From assembly GCA_017527435.1 (NCBI GenBank), contig JAFXQB010000018.1, forward strand, positions 50,156 to 114,155: a stretch of DNA of 64,000 nt. The letters are read 5' to 3'. The position numbers and the translations under genes were made by a program. The notes beneath the pieces were generated by a model that worked only from the letters and a program-made list of their open reading frames with translations, did no database searches and was not told the DNA's origin. Shown here piece after piece: positions 25,477 to 34,682 of this stretch. This DNA is from Salinivirgaceae bacterium (GTDB lineage: Bacteria; Bacteroidota; Bacteroidia; Bacteroidales; SZUA-534). Position 1 is the stretch's first letter. Each line of letters opens with the position of its first letter.

Positions 25477-27669
25477 ATGAAAGGTTTATCATTTGTTTTT
25501 GCATTTATTCTGCTGACAACCAATGCTGTATGTCAATCGGAAGGAACAAAAATCACTCTCGACGACATAATGAGAAAAGGCACGTTCTACGAGAACGGCA
25601 TTGACGCTATCACCCCGATGAGCGACGGGCTGCATTACGCTGTTATTGAGGATGGTTTGGCGATAGCAAAATACAGTTACAAGACTGGCGAAAAAGTGGC
25701 TACATTGGCCACGGTGGAGCAGTTTGGCGACAGCACGATAAACTATTTGTCGAACTTCAGATTCAGTGCCGATGAGCGGAAAATCCTTTTCTACACCAAT
25801 CGGCAGAATATCTATCGACGCTCATTTACAGCCAATTACTACGTTTGGGACGTTGCCGCCAAGAAACTCACGGCTGTGTCCGACAGTCGCCGTCAGCAGG
25901 TGGCGACACTGTCGCCCGATGGCACTATGGTGGCGTATGTCAGTGGTAACAATCTGTATGTCAAAAACTTGACTGACGGTACGGAGTCGCAGATAACAAC
26001 CGACGGCGAGTTCAATAAGATAATCAACGGCATTCCCGACTGGGTTTACGAGGAGGAGTTTGAGTACAATCGCGCTTTCTGCTGGTCGCCCGACAGCCGC
26101 AATCTGGCGTGGTGCCGCTTCGACGAGTCGGTGGTGCGCACTTATGGATTCTCGGTTTTTGCTGGCCAAGCGCCGCGCAAGGCTGAAAACGCACTCTACC
26201 CGTCGACCTATTCCTACAAATATCCCAAGGCTGGCGAGGCCAATTCGGTTGTAACTGTCTGGAACTATTCATTTTCCGATGGCCGCAAGACTCAAATCGA
26301 TGTTGGTGCGGAGACCGACCAATACATTCCGCGCATAACCTGGAGTCCCGCGGGTAAGTTGGTGGTTTACAGGCTCAACCGCTTGCAGAACCACCTTGAA
26401 CTGCTCTACGCCAATCCCACCGACGGAACCACGCAAGTGTTTTACGATGAGCAAAATAAGTGGTATATCGACGAGTCGTTTTTCGACTATCTGACATTCA
26501 ACGCCGACGGCTCTAAATTCTTGATAATGAGCGAGCGCGACGGCTGGAGCCACATTTATCTGCACAAAGCCGACGGCACGCTGCTCAATCAGGTTACCAA
26601 AGGCGAGTGGGATGTTACTGATTTCTACGGATTTGACGAGCGCACCAACACCATTTTCTACCAAAGCGCAGAGCGCGGAGCGCCAAACCGCGACGTTTAT
26701 TCGGTGAAAGCCAACGGTACGGCTAAAACATTGTTAAGCAAGCAGTTGGGAACTAACGATTTTATTTTCAGCAAAGGCTTCAAATATTACATTAGCGAAT
26801 TTTCAAATGCTTCAACGCCAACCATTTACACTCTGCACGAACGCAGTGGCAAGCAGTTGCGCGTGCTTGAGGACAACGCGGCCCTTGTCGACACGTTGGA
26901 AAACCGTCAGTTCTGCCCGAAGGAGTTTCTGCAATTCACCACCGACGAAGATATCAGCCTGAATGCGTGGATGATAAAGCCGCACGATTTCAATCCGTCG
27001 AAAAAATATCCCGTGCTGATGGTGCAATATAGCGGTCCAAACTCTCAGCAGGTTCTCAATCAGTTCGATGCTGGCTGGGAGCAGGTGCTGGCCGCCAACG
27101 GCTACATTGTTTTCTGCTGCGACGGTCGCGGAACAGGCGCGCGTGGCGAGGCATTCCGTAAGGTAACTTATTTGCAGTTAGGCAAATACGAACTCGCCGA
27201 CCAACTTGCCGCCGCCCGTTATCTGAAATCGCTGCCATACGTCGCTGCCGACCGCGTTGGCATTTGGGGCTGGAGTTTCGGCGGTTTTATGGTGCTCAAC
27301 TGCCTGACGCAAGGCAACGGCACCTTCAAGGCTGGCATTGCGGTTGCGCCCGTCACCAACTGGCGCTACTACGACAATATCTACACCGAGCGTTTTATGC
27401 GCACGCCGCAAGTGAACGCCGACGGCTACGACCTTAACTCGCCAATCACTCACGCCGCTGATTTACAGGGCAATCTGCTGCTCATTCACGGCAGTGCCGA
27501 CGACAATGTTCATTGGCAGAATTCAGCCGAAATGTGCGAGGCTCTGGTTCAGGCCAACAAGCAGTTCGACTATTTCGTCTACACCAACCGCAACCATAGC
27601 ATTTACGGCGGCAACACGCGTTGGCACCTGTATAACAAGATGTTACGATTTGTGCTGGAGAAGTTGTAG
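25477..27669 (+). CDS. Dipeptidyl peptidase IV family serine peptidase (S9B)
   Basis: 730 residues with a signal peptide (NAVCQ). The N-terminal beta-propeller carries the DWVYEEEF motif, whose Glu pair holds the substrate amino end in DPP IV. The C-terminal alpha/beta hydrolase has the triad Ser600 (GWSFGG), Asp675 (GSADDNVH) and His707 (RNHSIYGG). It removes N-terminal X-Pro or X-Ala dipeptides in the periplasm. The start is ATG 25477; the frame opens eight codons earlier only at a TTG. Confidence 0.95.
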   Translation: MKGLSFVFAFILLTTNAVCQSEGTKITLDDIMRKGTFYENGIDAITPMSDGLHYAVIEDGLAIAKYSYKTGEKVATLATVEQFGDSTINYLSNFRFSADERKILFYTNRQNIYRRSFTANYYVWDVAAKKLTAVSDSRRQQVATLSPDGTMVAYVSGNNLYVKNLTDGTESQITTDGEFNKIINGIPDWVYEEEFEYNRAFCWSPDSRNLAWCRFDESVVRTYGFSVFAGQAPRKAENALYPSTYSYKYPKAGEANSVVTVWNYSFSDGRKTQIDVGAETDQYIPRITWSPAGKLVVYRLNRLQNHLELLYANPTDGTTQVFYDEQNKWYIDESFFDYLTFNADGSKFLIMSERDGWSHIYLHKADGTLLNQVTKGEWDVTDFYGFDERTNTIFYQSAERGAPNRDVYSVKANGTAKTLLSKQLGTNDFIFSKGFKYYISEFSNASTPTIYTLHERSGKQLRVLEDNAALVDTLENRQFCPKEFLQFTTDEDISLNAWMIKPHDFNPSKKYPVLMVQYSGPNSQQVLNQFDAGWEQVLAANGYIVFCCDGRGTGARGEAFRKVTYLQLGKYELADQLAAARYLKSLPYVAADRVGIWGWSFGGFMVLNCLTQGNGTFKAGIAVAPVTNWRYYDNIYTERFMRTPQVNADGYDLNSPITHAADLQGNLLLIHGSADDNVHWQNSAEMCEALVQANKQFDYFVYTNRNHSIYGGNTRWHLYNKMLRFVLEKL

Positions 27670-27676
27670 TTTACGT

Positions 27677-29365
27677 TTAATCCTGCAAAGCAAACTTCCT
27701 AATACTCTTGCCAACATTTATCAAGTGGTCGGCAACACGCTCGGAGTTTTGCGCAAGCGAGATATATTCGGCGCCAACCTGCGGTCTGCATTCGCCCGCC
27801 ACAAGCCGCTCAATATGGTTGCTTTCCATTCGTGATGTGATGCTATCTATCTTGTCTTCAATCAGATTTGCTCTTTCAAGAGCCGCAAAATCGTGGTCGT
27901 GAAAAGCCGTTTTAATCTCTTTGTACAAATCGGCAATCAGCCCGTTCATTTCGCCAATTTCACTTATGGCCGCCGCCGAAAACGACGCTTCCTGCGATTT
28001 TAGATTGGTGGCGTATTCCACAATATTCACCGCATAATCACCGATGCGCTCAAGGTCGCTCGCACTTTTGATGCTCGAATTCACGAACTTATTGTCGAAA
28101 TCGCTCATTGGCTTGCCCGACAGCGCAACCACGTAGCGGGTTATTTCGCTGTTTAGAAAGTTGAGTTCGCTCTCGGTCTTCTTGAAACGTTCCAAATGTT
28201 TGAAATCCAACCGAGTAACAATCTCGATTGACAGTTGGAAATTTCTGACAGCCATATCGGCCATATTCTCAATTTCGGCCTTCAACTGCCTGACAGCCAT
28301 AATCGGCGTGCGCAGCATTGTCTCGTCGAGGAAGTAGAGATGCGGCTTGTCGGCGTTTTCGGCACTCGGCGCGGCGGGAATTATGCGGCAGACGAGGCTC
28401 ACAAGGCGCTCGGTCAGCGGCAGGGCGACCAGCATTGTGCAGACGTTGAAAATGGTGTGGAACATTGCCAGTTGCAGTTGCGGCGCGTGAGGGAAGAATG
28501 TCTCGAAAATTCGTCCGAAATCAACAGCCGACTTCGAGAACAAATTGAGTGTCAGCGCAATAAGCAGGAACAGCGCCACGCCCATAACATTGAACACAAG
28601 GTGCAGCAGGGCGGTGCGGCGGGCGTTGGTGCCGCTGCCGATGGCCGCAATTATGGCCACCACGCACGAGCCGATGTTCGAGCCCATTGTCAGGTAGATG
28701 CCTTGGTTGAGGTTGATAAGACCGCTGAAAACCATTGTGATAACTATCGATGTCAGCACCGACGACGATTGGATTATGGCCGTGAGCAGCGTGCCTATCA
28801 GCACCAGAATCAGCGGGTTGCCGATGCTCGCCAGAAACATTTTAACCGAGTCGAGCGAGGCAAAGTCGTCCATAGCGTTCGACATTGTGTGTAGGCCTAC
28901 AAACAGCAGGCCGAAGCCAGCCAGAATGTTGCCGCACAACTTCAGCCGCTCGCGCTTGCCGAACATTGCCATAAAAACGCCAATGCCCGTAAACGCCGAG
29001 AAAATGACGGTTGTCGACAGGCTGTTGCCGCCGAACATACCCAGCGCCACAATCTGCGCTGTAACGGTCGTGCCGATGTTGGCGCCGTAGATTATCGTGG
29101 CCGCCTGCGCCAGCGACATTATGCCCACATTGACAAAACCGATGACCATAACCGTCACTGCGCCTGAACTTTGAATGGCCGCCGTGCCAACCGTTCCAAT
29201 GCCGACGCCCAGCCATTTGCTCTTGCCCGTTTTGGCAAAAAGGCGTTTCAAACTATGACTGCTCGCATTCTCAAGATGAGTGCTCATAACATTGCAGGCA
29301 ATCAGAAAAACACCGATGCCCGCCAAGAGCGTGAGAATGGCCGTTAAAATGCTGATAATGTCCAT
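27677..29365 (-). CDS. Na/Pi cotransporter (NptA type) with PhoU-like C-terminal domain
   Basis: 562 residues from ATG 29365 (an upstream TTG is unlikely). Two inverted copies of the PNaS repeat are visible: GTVGTAAIQSSGAVTVMVIGFVNVG and GTLLTAIIQSSSVLTSIVITMV, both with the QSS signature. About eight to nine helices are followed by a cytoplasmic PhoU-like four-helix domain (about 340-560; DLERIGDYAVNIVEY and NSERVADHLINVGK). It imports phosphate with sodium; the PhoU part probably gates it. Convergent with the DPP IV gene. Confidence 0.94.
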   Translation of the reverse strand: MDIISILTAILTLLAGIGVFLIACNVMSTHLENASSHSLKRLFAKTGKSKWLGVGIGTVGTAAIQSSGAVTVMVIGFVNVGIMSLAQAATIIYGANIGTTVTAQIVALGMFGGNSLSTTVIFSAFTGIGVFMAMFGKRERLKLCGNILAGFGLLFVGLHTMSNAMDDFASLDSVKMFLASIGNPLILVLIGTLLTAIIQSSSVLTSIVITMVFSGLINLNQGIYLTMGSNIGSCVVAIIAAIGSGTNARRTALLHLVFNVMGVALFLLIALTLNLFSKSAVDFGRIFETFFPHAPQLQLAMFHTIFNVCTMLVALPLTERLVSLVCRIIPAAPSAENADKPHLYFLDETMLRTPIMAVRQLKAEIENMADMAVRNFQLSIEIVTRLDFKHLERFKKTESELNFLNSEITRYVVALSGKPMSDFDNKFVNSSIKSASDLERIGDYAVNIVEYATNLKSQEASFSAAAISEIGEMNGLIADLYKEIKTAFHDHDFAALERANLIEDKIDSITSRMESNHIERLVAGECRPQVGAEYISLAQNSERVADHLINVGKSIRKFALQD

Positions 29366-29409
29366 ATTGCAAAAAAATGAAGGCTGCACGTTGCCGCACA
29401 GCCTGTCTG

Positions 29410-29844
29410 TTATTTATCGATTCCTACAAACTGATTCAAGTTATTGAAAATGAGTTCAATGCCGTTGCTCAACTCAACTTTCGAGCCCTTCTTCTCTTTT
29501 CCCCATTCCACAATCAGGCTCGATGGGTAGTTGTCCTTCACGTAAGCCACAATCTCGCTTGCAATCAGCGCTTCAGGCACCTGATTCGGTTTGCATTCAA
29601 TCTTTTTCAGATTGCCGTCTTGGTCGAAATCGAGTTCGGCGCCGTTGGCAAAACGCACTTCGTATTCAGTCGTCTTGTCGTCGTTATCGATTTTGACAGA
29701 TGCGATTGCTGTCTTGTCAAAATGCTGAACAATAATCTCTTGCGCGCTTTTCGGCAATTGCTCGAAACTGCCTTTGCGCTCACCCGAACACGCGTTTAGT
29801 GCGAAAGCCAGCACCAAAAACGTAATTGAAAAAAACTTTCTCAT
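29410..29844 (-). CDS. PepSY-like (DUF2874) small lipoprotein
   Basis: 144 residues with a lipobox-like LNAC (Cys at about 19). Two repeats of the PepSY-like pattern are seen, KTTEYEVRFANGAELDFDQDGN and KKGSKVELSNGIELIFNNLNQ, each preceded by a helix such as LPKSAQEIIVQHF. Such BLIP-fold periplasmic proteins may inhibit or chaperone others; the role here is unknown. It precedes the phosphate symporter by 44 bases and may share its transcript. Confidence 0.82.
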   Translation of the reverse strand: MRKFFSITFLVLAFALNACSGERKGSFEQLPKSAQEIIVQHFDKTAIASVKIDNDDKTTEYEVRFANGAELDFDQDGNLKKIECKPNQVPEALIASEIVAYVKDNYPSSLIVEWGKEKKGSKVELSNGIELIFNNLNQFVGIDK

Positions 29845-30256
29845 TGTGTGAAATTTTTAAGTTAATGAATTGATATAAAAAAAGATGGTGCGAACCGCAG
29901 TCCACACCACCTTTAATTTCAGAATAATATGAAGCCGAGTTGCTGCCTTTGTTGGGCGCAAGGCTGTGCGTCAGTCCCGACATTTGCACCGACGAGCGCT
30001 TTGCCGCAGTCTGCTCTTTACCGCATAAAACGTTGCAGTTCAGAGTGTTTGTTGTGTGTTGCGAAGTTGTGGGGCGGCTGATGCAGAAATCGTCGGTCCC
30101 GTCGTCGTCAAAATCGTCGTTGTCGAATTCTGCGCCAATCTGCATTTCGGTTTGTGCAAATGCCGTGTTGTCGAAATCGTCGGCAAACAGACAAACAATG
30201 TACCCACTCAAAAGTATGAGTGTCAATATTGTAGCGTATTTTCGCAATCGTTCCAT
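29780..30256 (-). CDS. Hypothetical small exported protein, 3' end uncertain
   Basis: 158 residues from ATG 30256. An N-terminal hydrophobic segment (TILTLILLSGYIVCLF) could be a signal anchor. An Asp-rich stretch follows (FDNDDFDDDGTDD), then Cys and Ser/Thr-rich sequence. No family is recognised. The last 22 codons overlap the PepSY-like gene, and a terminator-like hairpin (29876-29912) lies inside the frame. The true product may be shorter, or the ORF may be broken or spurious. Confidence 0.4.
   Translation of the reverse strand: MERLRKYATILTLILLSGYIVCLFADDFDNTAFAQTEMQIGAEFDNDDFDDDGTDDFCISRPTTSQHTTNTLNCNVLCGKEQTAAKRSSVQMSGLTHSLAPNKGSNSASYYSEIKGGVDCGSHHLFLYQFINLKISHNEKVFFNYVFGAGFRTKRVFG
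29876..29912 (-). terminator. Terminator-like hairpin inside the hypothetical ORF
   Basis: On the minus strand AAAGGTGGTG pairs with CACCATCTTT (one wobble) around a 14-base loop and runs into seven T. It would end a transcript entering from the right before the stop codon of the hypothetical ORF. Confidence 0.5.
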
Positions 30257-30596
30257 TGTCGGTTGCGAATTTACAATAGAATTGATTCTAAAAACCAATT
30301 TTTCAGAAGATTCGACATTTTTTCTTGGCTATGATTCTCACTGAACTTATTTTTCACCACGGAACACACGAAAAACACGGAAACAATAAAAAACGGCAAT
30401 CGAACAAGTTCAATTGCCTACTGAAAACACGGAATTGAAAATTCAAGTTCTGTGCTTTCCGTGGTTAATATCAGTTGTTTATCAGTCTGTCGCCTTTTTC
30501 TTTCTCAAAATTGGTACTCTTTTTGTGAAGATGTGGCGGCGTTTTCTCTCATTACGCCATAGAGAAATAATACATAAACAATTGAAAACAAACAAT
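30257..30596. other. Non-coding gap with a palindromic repeat element
   Basis: About 340 bases between divergent genes. The centre (30357-30464) is an inverted-repeat element described separately. Weak ORFs on either strand lack coding features. No clear -7 box is seen for the gene at 30597 within this gap. Confidence 0.6.
30357..30464. repeat. Nested inverted/direct repeat element (REP or MITE-like)
   Basis: Outer arms CCACGGAA (30357-30364) and TTCCGTGG (30457-30464) enclose two direct copies of AAAACACGGAA (30372 and 30424). A central hairpin has GGCAATCGAAC (30395-30405) pairing with GTTCAATTGCC (30408-30418). The layout looks like a small dispersed element without coding capacity. Confidence 0.6.
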
Positions 30597-31076
30597 ATGG
30601 ATTTAAAACGCATTATAAACCCGTGGGCGACAATGGCCAAGTACAACTGCTTCGGATGCTCGCCCGACAACCCGTTCGGCCTTCACCTTTGCTTCTTCGA
30701 GGACGGCGACAACATTGTGGCCGAGTGGCAGCCGAACACCAACTATCAGAGTTGGCTCGACACGCTGCACGGCGGCATTCAGGCCACCCTGCTCGACGAA
30801 CTCTGCGGTTGGGTGGTTTCGCGCAAACTGCAGACTGCGGGCGTGACGTCGAAGATGGAAACGCGCTACCGCCGCCCCGTGCTAATCAGCAAGGGCAAAA
30901 TCACCATTAGCGGCCACATTCGCGAGCAGCGCCGCAACATTGTCATTATCGATGCGCAAATTGTTGACAGCGAGGGCACTGTCTGCACCGAGGCCACCTG
31001 CACCTATTTCACAATGCCGCGCGAGAAGGCGCAAGCCGAAATGAACTTCCGCGAGTGTAAGGTTGAGGGAGAGTAG
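30597..31076 (+). CDS. PaaI-type hotdog thioesterase
   Basis: 159 residues from ATG 30597; the frame is open further upstream but through the repeat element. The hotdog signature is SWLDTLHGGIQATLLDELCGW, in which HGG and Asp/Glu form the acyl-CoA site, followed by KMETRYRRPVLISKGKITISG. The N-terminal block KYNCFGCSPDNPFGL is common to the PaaI/YbgC-like branch acting on small acyl-CoA thioesters. Substrate unknown. It ends at a strong shared terminator. Confidence 0.87.
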   Translation: MDLKRIINPWATMAKYNCFGCSPDNPFGLHLCFFEDGDNIVAEWQPNTNYQSWLDTLHGGIQATLLDELCGWVVSRKLQTAGVTSKMETRYRRPVLISKGKITISGHIREQRRNIVIIDAQIVDSEGTVCTEATCTYFTMPREKAQAEMNFRECKVEGE

Positions 31077-31094
31077 TTTGTATGAAAAACAACA

Positions 31095-31131
31095 AAAAAA
31101 TCCTGCCAAACATGTCTGGCAGGATTTTTTA
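31095..31131. terminator. Bidirectional terminator (copy 1 of a repeated sequence)
   Basis: AAATCCTGCCA (about 31098-31108) pairs with TGGCAGGATTT around AACATGTC, with A-run and T-run on the two sides. It serves the convergent thioesterase and barrel genes. Nearly the same sequence occurs at 62009-62044. Confidence 0.93.
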
Positions 31132-31148
31132 TTTTTATGTGTGTTGGT

Positions 31149-31826
31149 TTAGAACATCCAACCAATGCTGGCTATGAATGAGTTAGCGTGTTGGCTTGTC
31201 TTGTAAGGCTTTCCTGCGATGGTAACTTCGTCACCCAGTTTGCTTAAACCAAACTCATAGCGAAGGTCGAGTGTGAGTTTTTTCAGAATGTCGAGACCGG
31301 CACCAACTTGCAAACTGAAGACTGCTGTATTTTTTGCGTTTTCAAGGCCTTTACCAAATGTCTCTTTGTACTCATCAGATACTTTGGCGTCTGACTTCAG
31401 GTTGAACGAAGCAACAGGGCCTAAACCCAAGCGTGCGGGGCCGAATTTTGCACCCACAATAACCGGAATATCAATGCGGTGATTTTTAATAACATCAGTT
31501 TCTTCTTTTGATACAGAGCCGTTTTTCGGGCTGATTGTGATGTTTGAACTCATATTTGTATAGTAGATTTCCGGCTGGATAAACACTGCAAGAGCGTTGA
31601 TGCGGGCGAATCCACCGACATGGAATCCCAAACCTGACGATGCGTCTTCCATAAGGTATTCCATTTCTTGACCTGTTTTGTCATCTTTGATGGTGGCTGC
31701 CACATCTTTCATTTTTAGTTTCGACGAGTTCAAACCGCCCTTGATACCCAATGCGAAAATCTGACACATTGCCACATTTGCCGTGAAAAGCAATGCGGCT
31801 GCAATAAGAATCTTTTTCATATTCAT
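31149..31826 (-). CDS. PorT-type outer membrane beta-barrel protein
   Basis: 225 residues from ATG 31826 (upstream frame is unlikely). Signal peptide ends at NVAMCQ. The sequence begins IFALGIKGGLNSSKLKMK, typical of the Bacteroidota OMP_b-brl_2/PorT family, with repeated strands (FARINALAVFIQPEIYYT, GPARLGLGPVASFNL, LTLDLRYEFGLS) and a terminal Phe (IASIGWMF). Likely a small outer membrane barrel of unknown function. The last codons plus terminator are echoed at 62010-62080. Confidence 0.88.
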   Translation of the reverse strand: MNMKKILIAAALLFTANVAMCQIFALGIKGGLNSSKLKMKDVAATIKDDKTGQEMEYLMEDASSGLGFHVGGFARINALAVFIQPEIYYTNMSSNITISPKNGSVSKEETDVIKNHRIDIPVIVGAKFGPARLGLGPVASFNLKSDAKVSDEYKETFGKGLENAKNTAVFSLQVGAGLDILKKLTLDLRYEFGLSKLGDEVTIAGKPYKTSQHANSFIASIGWMF

Positions 31827-31966
31827 TCGTTTTAAAATTATTGTGCAAGATAATGCCGATTTCTTTTCGGTGGACACGGCGGGCCGTAAAAAATGACGAG
31901 ATGGCGCTTTTTTGTGCCTTTTTGAAAAAAAAATGAAACAAGTGGCGGAAACATTAAACAAAAATT

Positions 31967-31974
31967 TACATTTG
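31967..31974 (+). promoter_or_regulatory. -7 box upstream of the xylan locus
   Basis: TACATTTG, 71 bases before the symporter ATG. This is the only clear promoter box seen for the symporter, GH10 and GH43 genes. Confidence 0.55.
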
Positions 31975-32045
31975 GAATGTCGCTTTTTGCGGTTTTCACA
32001 ACACCGTGGCGCGGCTTTTTAGAGTAATAACTTAAACTAAACGTA

Positions 32046-33449
32046 ATGGAATTAAAAAATGATGTAGAACAAAAAGGGTTCTACAAACTATCGTGGGCTC
32101 AACGCATAGGCTTTGGCTCGGGCGACTTGGCACAAAATCTTATCTTTCAAACGGTTGCGTGCTATTTGATGCTTTATCTTACTACGGTTCTGAAAATCAA
32201 TCCTGCATTTGTCAGCGGCTTGATTCTCACCGTCCGTCTTATCGACTGCTTCTGGAGTCCTGTAGTAGGAAAGTATATCGACAACCGCAATCCAAAATTG
32301 GGCAAGTATCGCACTTATCTTCTTTGGGGTGGTATTCCGCTCACAGTTGCCGCCTGCTTCCTGATGCTTCCCGCCGCAGCCACTTGGTCGATGGGAGCGA
32401 AGATGGTTTACGCCACATTGAGTTATACCATATTAAGTATGATTTATTCGGTGGTGAATATCCCGTACGGCTCGATTATGGCAAGTATGACCCGCGACAA
32501 CGACGAGGTTCTTATCCTTACTTCAACCCGTATGGTTTGCGCTAATATCGGTCAGATTATTGTTCAGGCAGGTTTCCCTATCGGACTTGCAATTTGCGTT
32601 CATTCGGCAATCAACTGGGAGCAGGCAATATTTATGGCCATTGGTACCATTCCAGCCTTCATTATCCTGCCGTTGCTGCCTGTTTTGAAGAAACTGCTGG
32701 GTAAAAAAGGTCTTTATTACACACTTCTCTCGATAGGCTTTATTGGCTTTGCCATTCTGTTCGGCATTGGCAAGTTCGGCGATGTCAAGAGTTGCACGCT
32801 GCTTGTCCAGATTGCAAAGATTATGACTGGCGTCGGTCTGCTTGTTGGTTCGCTGATGTGGGCTTTGGTTCCTGAAGTTATCACCGAGTCGGAGCACCGT
32901 ACAGGCAACCGTCCTGCCGCCACAGTGAACGCCTTGGCAGGTGTCGCTTTCAAAGCGGGTTTCTCAATCGCTGGCTGGATTACACCACTGGTTATGGGAC
33001 TTATCGGCTTTAACCTTGCAAGTGAGGAATCGGCCTTGGCAACTGACCCGAAAGCCTGGTTTACAGTTACCGCCATTTTCGCGCTCGTCGGCTTTGTGCT
33101 CTTGACGCTCTGCTTCCTTGGCAGCAAGGAGAATATCACCACAACACCCGAGAAGCCCGTTTCGTTCGGCGATATGTTCCGTGAGTTCAAGGCTAACAAA
33201 TGCCTTCAACTGGTGCTCGGCATTTTCGTTGTAGTGTTCCTGGCTTCGTTTATCAGCGCACCTGTAAATGCTTATTACACAGAGTTGGGCAAATATTCAG
33301 CCACTGCTCAAAATGCGATTTTGGTGTTCACAACCATAATCCCTGCAGCGCTTCTCATTGTTGTGGCATACTTGATTAAGAAGTATCCGCTTACCGATGA
33401 GCGTCTCGACGAGATGAACCGCGAAATTGAGGCTCGCACAAAAGCATAA
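32046..33449 (+). CDS. GPH-family (MFS) sugar:cation symporter
   Basis: 467 residues, about 12 membrane helices. GPH signatures: LSWAQRIGFGSGDLAQNLIFQ at the N-terminus, LTVRLIDCFWSPVVGKYIDNRNPKLGKYRTYLLWGG (the D-P-x-G-x-x-D-R type loop) and VVNIPYGSIMASMTRDN. Members carry melibiose, glucuronides or xylosides with Na or H. Together with the following GH10 and cytoplasmic GH43, xylo-oligosaccharides are the likely cargo. A hairpin terminator lies between this gene and GH10. Confidence 0.92.
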   Translation: MELKNDVEQKGFYKLSWAQRIGFGSGDLAQNLIFQTVACYLMLYLTTVLKINPAFVSGLILTVRLIDCFWSPVVGKYIDNRNPKLGKYRTYLLWGGIPLTVAACFLMLPAAATWSMGAKMVYATLSYTILSMIYSVVNIPYGSIMASMTRDNDEVLILTSTRMVCANIGQIIVQAGFPIGLAICVHSAINWEQAIFMAIGTIPAFIILPLLPVLKKLLGKKGLYYTLLSIGFIGFAILFGIGKFGDVKSCTLLVQIAKIMTGVGLLVGSLMWALVPEVITESEHRTGNRPAATVNALAGVAFKAGFSIAGWITPLVMGLIGFNLASEESALATDPKAWFTVTAIFALVGFVLLTLCFLGSKENITTTPEKPVSFGDMFREFKANKCLQLVLGIFVVVFLASFISAPVNAYYTELGKYSATAQNAILVFTTIIPAALLIVVAYLIKKYPLTDERLDEMNREIEARTKA

Positions 33450-33462
33450 CTATTGACAACAT

Positions 33463-33497
33463 AAGGCGGGAGGGAAGCGTCCTTTCCGTCTTTTTTT
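33463..33497 (+). terminator. Terminator or attenuator between symporter and GH10
   Basis: AAGGCGGGAGGGA (33463-33475) pairs with TCCTTTCCGTCTT (33480-33492) with three wobble pairs, then seven T. It ends only 12 bases before the GH10 ATG. Confidence 0.8.
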
Positions 33498-33509
33498 AAT
33501 TTTAAAGAT

Positions 33510-34682
33510 ATGAATATCAAATTATTATCGATGGCTTTGGTGGCTGCCGCTCTTGCGGGTTGCTGCGGCAATAACGAAGGTGGTCAGCAGAGCAGTCTGC
33601 CAGCAAAATGCGACTGCCCCGACAACGGCAAAGCCACTATGCGTCAGGCATTTGACGGGAAGTTCCTACTTGGAGCGGCTGTCAATGTGCGTCAGGTGAA
33701 GAGCGACGACCCGAAGGTGCAGTGCGTTATCCGCGACCAGTTCAGCGCGCTTGTGCCCGAAAACTGTATGAAGCCAGAGGAGATTCACCCCAAAAAAGAC
33801 CTGTACGACTGGCGCGACGCCGACGCTATTGTTGAACTTGCGCAGCGCAACGGTCAGGCTGTCACGGGCCACTGTCTGGTTTGGCACTCGCAGTTGCCTT
33901 ATTGGTTCTTTAAAGACGATTTGGGCCAGCAAGTCACTAAAGATGAACTGATTAGCCGAATGCGTGAGCATATCACCGCAGTGGTTTCGCGCTACAAAGG
34001 CAAAATCAAAGGCTGGGATGTTGTGAACGAGGCTCTGCTCGATAACGGCGAGTTGCGCCCCACGCAGTTCTACCGTATTATCGGCCCAGAGTATATTAAA
34101 ATGGCGTTCCAATTTGCCCACGAGGCCGACCCCGATGCCGAACTCTACTACAACGATTATGGTATGGACAATCCGTCGAAACGCGAGGGCGCAATCCGTA
34201 TCGTGCGTGAGTTGAAGGCTGCAGGCTGCCGCATTGACGGCATTGGAATGCAGTCGCACGTGGCTTTCGACACCAATCTCGACGAGTATGAGAAGAGCAT
34301 TGAGGCTTACGCCGCCGAAGGTGTGAAGGTGATGGTCACCGAACTCGATTTGAGCGTATTACCTTGGCCACAAGGAAATTACGGTGCTGCGGTGGAGACC
34401 AATTTCGAGTATATGAAGGAGATGAACCCCTACACCGACAGCCTTCCTGCCGCCAAAGCGCAGGAGCAGACCGATTTCTTTGTGAAACTCTTCAAAATCT
34501 ACCTGAAGCACGCCGATGTTATCGACCGCGTAACCTTCTGGGGCCTGACCGACGCCGACAGTTGGAAGAACGGCTGGCCAATGCCTGGCCGCACCGACTA
34601 TCCGCTCGCTATCGACCGCAACTATCAGCCGAAACCGTTTGTTGACGCGATAATCAAGTTGGCGATGAAGGAAAGTAAATAA
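33510..34682 (+). CDS. Endo-1,4-beta-xylanase, GH10, lipoprotein
   Basis: 390 residues. Lipobox LAGC at about residues 15-18, so the enzyme is probably lipid-anchored at the cell envelope. The GH10 barrel shows HCLVWHSQLPYWF, the acid/base Glu174 in GWDVVNEALL and the nucleophile Glu278 in VMVTELDLSVL, with FWGLTDADSW near the C-terminus. It cuts internal beta-1,4 links in xylan. Context with a sugar symporter and GH43 gives a short xylan pathway. The start lies directly after a terminator-like hairpin with no room for a separate promoter. Confidence 0.96.
   Translation: MNIKLLSMALVAAALAGCCGNNEGGQQSSLPAKCDCPDNGKATMRQAFDGKFLLGAAVNVRQVKSDDPKVQCVIRDQFSALVPENCMKPEEIHPKKDLYDWRDADAIVELAQRNGQAVTGHCLVWHSQLPYWFFKDDLGQQVTKDELISRMREHITAVVSRYKGKIKGWDVVNEALLDNGELRPTQFYRIIGPEYIKMAFQFAHEADPDAELYYNDYGMDNPSKREGAIRIVRELKAAGCRIDGIGMQSHVAFDTNLDEYEKSIEAYAAEGVKVMVTELDLSVLPWPQGNYGAAVETNFEYMKEMNPYTDSLPAAKAQEQTDFFVKLFKIYLKHADVIDRVTFWGLTDADSWKNGWPMPGRTDYPLAIDRNYQPKPFVDAIIKLAMKESK

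Noticed and set aside
30414..30596. Longer start for the thioesterase
   Set aside because: The added 61 residues would be encoded by the repeat element and lack homology to the hotdog family; ATG 30597 gives the normal length.
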